NCBI GenBank assembly: GCA_016861045.1
Contig: BOKP01000003.1
Span: 249,501 to 313,500 of the forward strand
DNA length: 64,000 nt
Direction: 5' to 3'
Source: Actinomycetes bacterium
GTDB taxonomy: Bacteria > Actinomycetota > Thermoleophilia > Solirubrobacterales > 70-9
The position numbers and the translations under genes are program-made. A model generated the notes under the pieces. The model saw only the letters and a program-made list of their open reading frames with translations, was not told where the DNA came from and did no database searches. Position 1 is the stretch's first letter, and the number at the start of each line of letters is the position of its first letter. Positions 59,343 through 64,000 of this stretch are shown here, one piece after another.

Positions 59343-59361
59343 TCTAATCGCCGTCTAATCG
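59343..59361 (+). promoter_or_regulatory. Candidate response-regulator operator, direct repeat with 11-bp period
   Basis: TCTAATCG occurs at 59343-59350 and again at 59354-59361, exactly one 11-bp step apart, 55 bp before the PepSY gene. Tandem half-sites at 11 bp are typical for OmpR/PhoB regulators, and one is encoded in this operon. A matching pair lies at 61936-61953. Confidence 0.65.
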
Positions 59362-59416
59362 TCCCCGGACAGGCTCGTGCCGACGTGAGCGGAGACGACA
59401 GGAGGAGGAACTCGAG

Positions 59417-59854
59417 ATGAGCAGGATCGGATGGCCCCTCGCCGCGGTGATCGCCGCCCTCGTGATCGCGGTGGCGATCCTCGCCGGCGCCCTGATCGCC
59501 GGTGGCGACGGCGATGACGAGGACGGGCCGGAGATCGCCACGGTCACCGTCCCGGCTCAGCCCGCCGGGGTAACGGGGGGCGCGGAGGGGGCCGCGACCG
59601 CGCCCCAGGGCGTCGGCCCCGCCGACGCCGACCCCGACGACCGGCCCCTCGGCTCGGCCGAGGCGGGCCGGGCCGGTCGCGCCGCGATCGCCGCGGTCGG
59701 GGGCGGCACCGTGGTCGAAGTCGATCGCTCCGACGATCCCGGCGAGGCGTACGAGGTCGAGGTCCTCACCGACCGCGGCGAGATCGACGTCGCCCTCGAT
59801 CACAATCTGAGGCGTGTTCCGAACGCGGCATACGAGGACTCCTACGGCGACTGA
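59417..59854 (+). CDS. Membrane-anchored PepSY-like protein
   Basis: This 145-aa protein has an N-terminal transmembrane helix (about 7-29, PLAAVIAALVIAVAILAGALIAGG), a Pro/Ala/Asp-rich linker, and a C-terminal PepSY-like domain (AGRAAIAAVGGGTVVEVDRSDD, then AYEVEVLTDRGEIDVALDHNLR). PepSY domains often inhibit peptidases or modulate sensors outside the membrane. It follows a good ribosome site (GGAGGAGG) and precedes the response regulator by 15 bp, a common PepSY/two-component arrangement. Confidence 0.85.
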   Translation: MSRIGWPLAAVIAALVIAVAILAGALIAGGDGDDEDGPEIATVTVPAQPAGVTGGAEGAATAPQGVGPADADPDDRPLGSAEAGRAGRAAIAAVGGGTVVEVDRSDDPGEAYEVEVLTDRGEIDVALDHNLRRVPNAAYEDSYGD

Positions 59855-59869
59855 CCCGGGGGCGGCGCG

Positions 59870-60544
59870 ATGCGCGTCCTGATCGTCGAGGACGAGGCGA
59901 AGCTCGCCCGCCTGATTCGGACCGGGCTCGAGGAGCGCGGCTTCGCCGTGGACGTCGCCGGCACCGGCGAGGACGCGCTCTGGATGGCCGGCTCGACACC
60001 GTACGAGGCGATCGTCCTCGACGTCATGCTCCCCGGCATCGACGGCTTCGAGACCTGCCGGCGGCTCCGCGAGGACGAGGTGTGGACGCCGATCGTGATG
60101 CTGACCGCGCGCGATGCGATCGCCGACCGGGTCGGCGGGCTCGACGGCGGCGCCGACGACTACCTGACGAAGCCCTTCGCCTTCCCCGAGCTCGAGGCCC
60201 GGCTGCGGGCCCTCGCGCGCCGCGGCGGCGAGCCGCGCCCGGCGGTGCTGCGGGCGGACGGGCTGGCCCTCGACCCCGCCTCGCGCACGGTCGAGCGGGA
60301 CGGCGAGCCGATCCAGCTCTCCCCGACCGAGTTCGCGATGCTGGAAGCGTTCATGCGCAGGCCGGGGATCGTCCTCTCGCGGCTGCACCTGCTCGAGCTC
60401 GTCTGGGACAACGCCTACGAGAACCGCTCGAACGTCGTCGACGTCTACGTGCGCTACCTGCGGGCGAAGATCGACGAGCCGTTCGGGACGGACTCGATCG
60501 AGACGATCCGCGGGGCCGGCTACCGGCTGCGGGCGGGAGCATGA
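59870..60544 (+). CDS. OmpR/PhoB-family response regulator
   Basis: This 224-aa protein has a receiver domain (acidic pair E7-D8, phospho-acceptor Asp51 in IVLDVMLPG, Thr in MLTARDA, Lys in LTKPFAF) and a C-terminal winged helix (IQLSPTEFAMLEAFMRRPGIVLSR, VDVYVRYLRAKID, IRGAGYRLRA). It is a transcription factor activated by phosphorylation. The sensor kinase gene follows with a 4-bp overlap (ATGA). Probable targets are the operon itself and the secreted protein gene at 62004, whose upstream regions share 11-bp direct repeats. Confidence 0.96.
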   Translation: MRVLIVEDEAKLARLIRTGLEERGFAVDVAGTGEDALWMAGSTPYEAIVLDVMLPGIDGFETCRRLREDEVWTPIVMLTARDAIADRVGGLDGGADDYLTKPFAFPELEARLRALARRGGEPRPAVLRADGLALDPASRTVERDGEPIQLSPTEFAMLEAFMRRPGIVLSRLHLLELVWDNAYENRSNVVDVYVRYLRAKIDEPFGTDSIETIRGAGYRLRAGA

Positions 60545-61929
60545 GCTCGCGGATTGCGGCGATCCCGATCCGGCTCCGGCTGGCGTTGGGCTTCGCCGTC
60601 GTGATGGCGGTCGTCCTCGCGGCGGTCGGCGCCTTCGTCTACCTGCGGACCGGCTCCGACCACGACGCGCAGATCTCGCGCGAGCTCGGCGCGCGGATGG
60701 CCGGCGTCGTCGCGATCGTCCGCGACGACGGCGACGACCTCGGCGACCCCGAGCAGGATCCGCTCGGCCGCGTCGATGCCGCCGGCCTCGTCCAGGTGCT
60801 CGGTCCCGACCGGCGGGTCGCCGATGCCACCGACGACGCCTACCTGACGACGCCGCTGCTCGGCCCCGCCGAGACGAGGCGACTGCTCGACGGCGAGGTC
60901 GATGCCTACGACGTCGACGCGCCCGGCGGCCCGATGCGCGTGATCGCCGCCCGCAGCCAGGACGACGGCGTCCCCTACACGATCTACGTCGCCGCTTCCA
61001 CGGCCGAGCGGGACGAGGCGCTCTCCAACCTCCTGGCGCTGCTGCTGATCGGCGGCCCGGCGGCGCTCCTCGCCTCGACGCTGGCCGCCTACGGGGTCGC
61101 GACCGCGGCCCTGCGACCGGTCGACGCGATGCGCCGCCGCGCCGCCGCGATCAGCTCCGAGGAGCCCGGCGCACGGCTGCCGGTCGGCGCCGCCGACGAC
61201 GAGATCGCCGAGCTCGGCCGGACCCTGAACGAGATGCTGGGCCGGCTCGAGACGGCGATCGACCGCGAGCGCCGCCTCGTCGCCGACGCCAGCCACGAGC
61301 TGCGGACCCCGCTGGCGATCCTCAAGGCCGAGGTCGAGCTCGCCCTGGCGGAAGGGCGGAGCGTCGACGAGCTCCGGGCGGCGCTGCGCTCGAGCGGCGA
61401 GGAGGTCGACCGGCTCGCCGAGCTCGCCGACGACCTGCTGGTCCTCGCCCGCGCCGACGAGGGCCGGCTTCCCCTGCACCCCGAGCGGGTCGCCGTCCGC
61501 GAGCTGGTCGAGCGTGTCGGTCGCGGCTTCGAGGCGCGGCTGGGCGGCCGCCGGCTCACCTGCGCGGTTCCGGGCCGGCTCGTCCTCGAGGCCGATCCGC
61601 TCCGGGTCGAGCAGGCGCTGACCAACCTGATCGACAACGCCGCCCGCCACGGCGAGGGCACGATCGCCGTCGCGGCGAGCGCCGCCGGCGATCGTGTCGA
61701 GCTGACCGTCCGCGACGAGGGCGCGGGCTTCCCGGACGAGCTCCTCGAACGCGCGACGGAGCGCTTCGCCCGGGCCGGCGACGGCGGCGCCGGGTCGGGG
61801 CTGGGGCTGGCGATCGCCGAGTCGATCGCGATCGCGCACGGAGGCTCGCTCGAGGTGGCCAACGATGGCGGCGCCCGGGTCACGATCGTGCTGCCGAGGG
61901 CGGCAAGCCACCCGCTCGTCGCCTCCTGA
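60541..61929 (+). CDS. Sensor histidine kinase
   Basis: This 462-aa membrane kinase has helix 1 (about 14-36, LALGFAVVMAVVLAAVGAFVYL), an extracellular domain of about 125 residues, helix 2 (about 164-187), a HAMP linker, the H-box VADASHELRTPLAIL with the phospho-His, the N-box LTNLIDNAARHG, and G-boxes (DEGAGFPDEL, GSGLGLAIAE). It phosphorylates the coupled response regulator. The signal sensed is unknown; the upstream PepSY protein could tune it. Confidence 0.95.
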   Translation: MSSRIAAIPIRLRLALGFAVVMAVVLAAVGAFVYLRTGSDHDAQISRELGARMAGVVAIVRDDGDDLGDPEQDPLGRVDAAGLVQVLGPDRRVADATDDAYLTTPLLGPAETRRLLDGEVDAYDVDAPGGPMRVIAARSQDDGVPYTIYVAASTAERDEALSNLLALLLIGGPAALLASTLAAYGVATAALRPVDAMRRRAAAISSEEPGARLPVGAADDEIAELGRTLNEMLGRLETAIDRERRLVADASHELRTPLAILKAEVELALAEGRSVDELRAALRSSGEEVDRLAELADDLLVLARADEGRLPLHPERVAVRELVERVGRGFEARLGGRRLTCAVPGRLVLEADPLRVEQALTNLIDNAARHGEGTIAVAASAAGDRVELTVRDEGAGFPDELLERATERFARAGDGGAGSGLGLAIAESIAIAHGGSLEVANDGGARVTIVLPRAASHPLVAS

Positions 61930-61935
61930 TCGGTC

Positions 61936-61953
61936 CTAATCGGCCTCTAATCC
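61936..61953 (+). promoter_or_regulatory. Candidate response-regulator operator before the secreted repeat protein
   Basis: CTAATCG (61936-61942) and CTAATCC (61947-61953) are one 11-bp step apart, 50 bp before the ATG at 62004. The arrangement and sequence copy the site at 59343-59361. A weaker third half-site, CTGATCG, is at 61926-61932. Confidence 0.65.
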
Positions 61954-62003
61954 GGCCCCTGCAACCTCCGGTCGGCAATCAACGACCGTAGGAGGCAACT
62001 GAG

Positions 62004-62336
62004 ATGAAGAAGCTGGGAGCCGTCGCGCTCACCGCCATCGGCGTCGCCCTCGCGAGCATCGCGATGGCGGTGCCGGCGACCGCCGCGGCGGCAGGCGTCC
62101 ACAAGGCCGCCGAGCAGGAGTGCAAGCTCGAGCGCGCCACCGACACGCGCGAGTTCGTCAACCAGTACGGCGGCAAGGGCAAGCGGGCCCTGAAGCGCTG
62201 CATCCGGCACGAGAAGCGCAGCGCCAAGCGGGACTGCAAGGAGGAGCGTGCCACCGACACGCGCGAGTTCGTCAACCAGTACGGCGGCAAGGGCAAGCGG
62301 GCCCTGAAGCGCTGCATGATCGACGAGATCCGCTGA
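62004..62336 (+). CDS. Small secreted Cys-containing protein with duplicated 38-residue unit
   Basis: The 110-aa preprotein has a signal peptide (KKLGAVALTAIGVALASIAMAVPATAAAA). The mature part is two near-identical units: C-x-(L/E)ERATDTREFVNQYG, then GGKGKRALKRCM or RCI, each with two Cys and many basic residues. The repeat is also near-identical in DNA, so the duplication is probably recent. Highly basic and Cys-paired, it could bind the anionic polymer or act as a small defence peptide. It follows the two-component operon, has a ribosome site (GGAGG) and a likely regulator site. Confidence 0.85.
   Translation: MKKLGAVALTAIGVALASIAMAVPATAAAAGVHKAAEQECKLERATDTREFVNQYGGKGKRALKRCIRHEKRSAKRDCKEERATDTREFVNQYGGKGKRALKRCMIDEIR
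62121..62317. repeat. Tandem 83-bp near-identical repeat inside the secreted protein gene
   Basis: Bases 62121-62203 recur at 62235-62317 (offset 114 bp, 38 codons). They differ at few positions, including a Leu to Glu codon change and a silent cgc/cgt change. The near-identity at third positions indicates a recent duplication or gene conversion. Confidence 0.85.
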
Positions 62337-62350
62337 GCCGGGGCGGGCCG

Positions 62351-62385
62351 GACGAAGCCGGGGGCCTGCGGCCCCCGGCTTCGTC
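62351..62385. terminator. Hairpin terminator after the secreted repeat protein
   Basis: GACGAAGCCGGGGGCC (62351-62366) pairs perfectly with GGCCCCCGGCTTCGTC (62370-62385) around a 3-nt loop, a very stable 16-bp stem. It lies 14 bp past the stop of the gene at 62004 and before the end of the opposite-strand GFA gene, so it may work for both. There is no T-tract. Confidence 0.75.
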
Positions 62386-62427
62386 GTGCTCGGGGTCGGT
62401 GGACGGGTCGGCGAGTCCCGTCGGCGC

Positions 62428-62817
62428 TCAGGCCGGCGGCGCCTCGGCGAACTGCGGCGCGTCGCCGCCGATCTCGTGCCAGTCGGCCTTGTAGGCGACC
62501 TGCAGGTGGAAGCTCGGCTCGAGATCGAGGTCGCGCATCAGCCCCGCGGCCACGAAGTACTTCTCGCCGAGGTCGTCGTAGAGGCTCGATCCGCACCTGC
62601 TGCAGAAGTTGCGCGGCGCGAACTCGCTCTCGTACCGCGTGACCAGGTCCTCGCCCTTGGTGAACCTGAAGTTCTCCTTCGCGACGACGACGCCCGCGAG
62701 GCTCGACCCCGTCCACCGCTGACAGCGCGTGCAGTGGCAGTAGCCCAGCGACTCCGGATCCTGGACCTCGTACTCGACGGCGCCGCACAGGCACGCCCCC
62801 TTGAGCGTCTTGGCCAT
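62428..62817 (-). CDS. GFA family protein (glutathione-dependent formaldehyde-activating-like)
   Basis: Start ATG 62817 follows GGAGGAGGG. The 129-aa zinc-binding protein has KGACLCGAVEYEV, YCHCTRCQRWTGSS and FCSRCGSSLYD, the cysteine pairs of the Mss4-like GFA fold. Members bind zinc and some form S-hydroxymethyl adducts, but most are of unknown function. It is cytoplasmic. It faces the repeat-protein gene tail to tail. Confidence 0.9.
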   Translation of the reverse strand: MAKTLKGACLCGAVEYEVQDPESLGYCHCTRCQRWTGSSLAGVVVAKENFRFTKGEDLVTRYESEFAPRNFCSRCGSSLYDDLGEKYFVAAGLMRDLDLEPSFHLQVAYKADWHEIGGDAPQFAEAPPA

Positions 62818-62918
62818 GACGAACCCTCCTCCGGTTGGCGTTGAACGATCCCGGGGCAACGCTACCACCGGCGAGCCCGTGCGCCGCGATCGAGGGGCCG
62901 GAGTTGCCGGGCGCCCGG

Positions 62919-62932
62919 TTAGGTATCCCTAA
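62919..62932. promoter_or_regulatory. Palindrome TTAGG-N4-CCTAA, operator-like
   Basis: TTAGG (62919-62923) and CCTAA (62928-62932) form a 14-bp dyad in the gap before the small gene at 62955. The half-sites resemble iron-regulator (DtxR/IdeR) boxes, TTAGGTTAGG..CTAACCTAA, but the spacing is shorter. It lies 22 bp before the ATG, so binding would block transcription. Confidence 0.4.
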
Positions 62933-62954
62933 CACGCTGCTAGGCTACGGTCCG

Positions 62955-63167
62955 ATGCCACCCGGGCGCTGCTGCCGATCGACCCCGCGATGCCGCCGCT
63001 GCCCACTGCGGACGGTGGCGGAGACGCCGACCGGGACCGGGTCCCCCACCCCCGCCCACATGCGCGGCCTGCCCGAGTCGCTGTGGAAGTACGAGCCGCT
63101 TCTGCGCGCGAGCTGGGAGCGCCGGCGGTCGGAGGCCACAGCGCCCGCCGCCGACCGCGCCGCCTGA
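62955..63167 (+). CDS. Small Cys-rich protein, 70 aa, uncharacterised
   Basis: Start ATG 62955 (the frame extends upstream, but the palindrome and TAGGCT sit there). The N-terminus has a Cys/Arg cluster (PGRCCRSTPRCRRCPL), which could bind a metal. The second half has LPESLWKYEPLLRASWERRR, amphipathic and charged. No signal peptide. No family recognised; the frame could be fortuitous in GC-rich DNA. It converges with the ferritin gene, whose stop is 2 bp away. Confidence 0.42.
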   Translation: MPPGRCCRSTPRCRRCPLRTVAETPTGTGSPTPAHMRGLPESLWKYEPLLRASWERRRSEATAPAADRAA

Positions 63168-63168
63168 C

Positions 63169-63675
63169 TCAGTCGGCCTCGGCGTCGCCGAGCTTGTCGC
63201 CCTCGCGATAGACGAACTCGTCGAGCATCATCGGGAAGTCCTCGAGCCGCTCGGCGACCTCGAGCAGCGACCCCATCCGCGACTCCTCCTCGACCTGCTC
63301 GGCGATGAACCAGTGCAGGAACACCTCGCTCGCGCTATCGCGGGTCTCCCGGGCGATGTCGAAGAGCTCGTGGATCGCGACCGTGTTCGACCGCTCCTGC
63401 TCGAGCGCCAGGCGAACGGGCTCGACGTGGTCCTTGAACTCGTCGATCGGGGCGGCGATCTCGGTCAGCTTCGGCCGCGTGCCCGAGTCGATCAGGTAGG
63501 CGACCATCTTCGCCGCGTGCTCGCGCTCCTCCTCGGCCTGCTCGTTGAACAGCCGGGCCAGGTTCGGGTAAGTCGCGGCGTCGTAGTAGGAGGCGATCGC
63601 CACGTACTGGTGCGCGGCGGCGTACTCCCGGCCGATCTGCTCGTTGAGGGCGTCGATCAATCGCTCGGAGGGCAT
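63169..63675 (-). CDS. Ferritin-like iron storage protein
   Basis: Start ATG 63675 (MPSERLIDALNEQIGREYAAAHQYVAIAS). The 168-aa four-helix bundle has the diiron ligands in order: E in QIGREYAAAHQY, E and H in NEQAEEEREHAAKM, and E in HWFIAEQVEEESRM. That is the bacterial non-haem ferritin (Ftn) pattern. It oxidises Fe(II) and stores it in a 24-mer. It may be under metal regulation, but no clear operator is seen in its upstream region. Confidence 0.93.
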   Translation of the reverse strand: MPSERLIDALNEQIGREYAAAHQYVAIASYYDAATYPNLARLFNEQAEEEREHAAKMVAYLIDSGTRPKLTEIAAPIDEFKDHVEPVRLALEQERSNTVAIHELFDIARETRDSASEVFLHWFIAEQVEEESRMGSLLEVAERLEDFPMMLDEFVYREGDKLGDAEAD

Positions 63676-63744
63676 GGCCCGATCATCCCAGATCCGCCGC
63701 TGGGCCGGCGGCGACACGCGCTGCCTCCCTCCCTCGCGGTCGGG

Positions 63745-63780
63745 GCCCGCGCTCGCCGCCCGAGGGCGGCAAGCGCGGGC
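63745..63780. terminator. Hairpin after the amidohydrolase gene
   Basis: GCCCGCGCTCGCCGCC (63745-63760) pairs with GGCGGCAAGCGCGGGC (63765-63780) around CGAG, 16 bp with one mismatch. It lies 41 bp past the minus-strand amidohydrolase stop. There is no T-tract. Confidence 0.65.
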
Positions 63781-63820
63781 CCGCCGGGTCTCGTGATGGC
63801 CTCCCCGCTCAGCCCCCTCG

Positions 63821-64000
63821 CTACGGCGCCTGGGGCTGCTGGTAGACGGTCTCGCCGGCGACCATGGTCCGAAGCACCTGCGTGGATTCGATCTCCAGCA
63901 GCTCGGTCTCCAGCGGATTCCGATCGACGACCACGATGTCGGCGTCCTTTCCGGGCACCAGGGAGCCCACCCGCTTGTCCAGGCCGAGCTGCCGGGCCGA
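63821..64000 (-). CDS. Amidohydrolase, C-terminal fragment (cut by window edge)
   Basis: The frame runs to the right edge and ends at a TAG (63821). The visible 59 residues read SARQLGLDKRVGSLVPGKDADIVVVDRNPLE and end with VAGETVYQQPQAP. The block GSLVPGKDADIVVVD is the typical C-terminal beta-sandwich of the metal-dependent amidohydrolase superfamily (imidazolonepropionase/dihydroorotase/N-acyl-amino acid amidohydrolase relatives). The metal site is outside the window, so the exact enzyme cannot be named. Confidence 0.85.
   Translation of the reverse strand, partial: SARQLGLDKRVGSLVPGKDADIVVVDRNPLETELLEIESTQVLRTMVAGETVYQQPQAP

Noticed and set aside
1-64000. Prophage, transposon or integron signatures
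   Set aside because: No integrase, transposase, terminal repeats or phage structural genes were seen on either strand.

Overview
The window is GC-rich DNA with densely packed genes, many 4-bp start/stop overlaps (ATGA, GTGA, TTGA) and frequent GTG starts. With a class E sortase, an LPXTG protein and the gene repertoire seen here, this points to a high-GC actinobacterium, plausibly of the Thermoleophilia/Solirubrobacterales type. The lineage is an inference from style, because no rRNA is present. No phage, transposase, CRISPR array or origin was seen.

Layout. (1) 1-2 kb: the end of a proline-rich protein, a tiny membrane protein and argG. (2) About 2-35 kb: a large surface-polysaccharide region. 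It holds sortase, a sugar epimerase, four GT4-type glycosyltransferases, a Wzz/tyrosine-kinase protein, two Wzy/WaaL-type polymerase-ligases, a Wzx flippase, an initiating phosphoglycosyltransferase, a D-glucuronyl C5-epimerase, a NodB-type deacetylase, four PAPS-type sulfotransferases, two secreted beta-helix proteins (one with RTX-like repeats), a copper-radical oxidase, and an NAD-synthase-like/AsnB/ACP/AMP-ligase module. (3) 34-44 kb: a long minus-strand operon, trmH-pheS-pheT-argC-argJ-argB-argD-glycosyltransferase. (4) 44-49 kb: thrS, infC, rpmI and rplT, with an ECF sigma factor and its putative anti-sigma gene inserted between infC and rpmI. (5) 49-64 kb: assorted genes (GH26-like hydrolase, membrane protein, acyl-CoA dehydrogenase, metallophosphoesterase, arylsulfotransferase lipoprotein, PI-PLC-like protein, ferritin), two tRNAs, and a PepSY/response-regulator/histidine-kinase operon whose upstream site is matched in front of a small secreted repeat protein.

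The most interesting system is at 9.1-18.7 kb. A protein matching the conserved C-terminal motifs of animal heparan glucuronyl C5-epimerase is translationally coupled to a polysaccharide N-deacetylase and a flippase. Four sulfotransferases and two secreted beta-helix proteins lie next to them. Epimerase, deacetylase and sulfotransferases are the modification enzymes of heparin/heparan sulfate, here beside Wzx/Wzy/Wzz export genes. I infer a locus for a sulfated, uronate-epimerised, glycosaminoglycan-like exopolysaccharide. The polymer itself is not demonstrated.

Other points to note: likely non-canonical starts (CTG, ATC), a sigma-factor ribosome site inside a perfect hairpin, 11-bp-spaced direct repeats that probably bind the response regulator, heptanucleotide repeats at the argC-argJ junction, and a tRNA-Val with C33 instead of U33.
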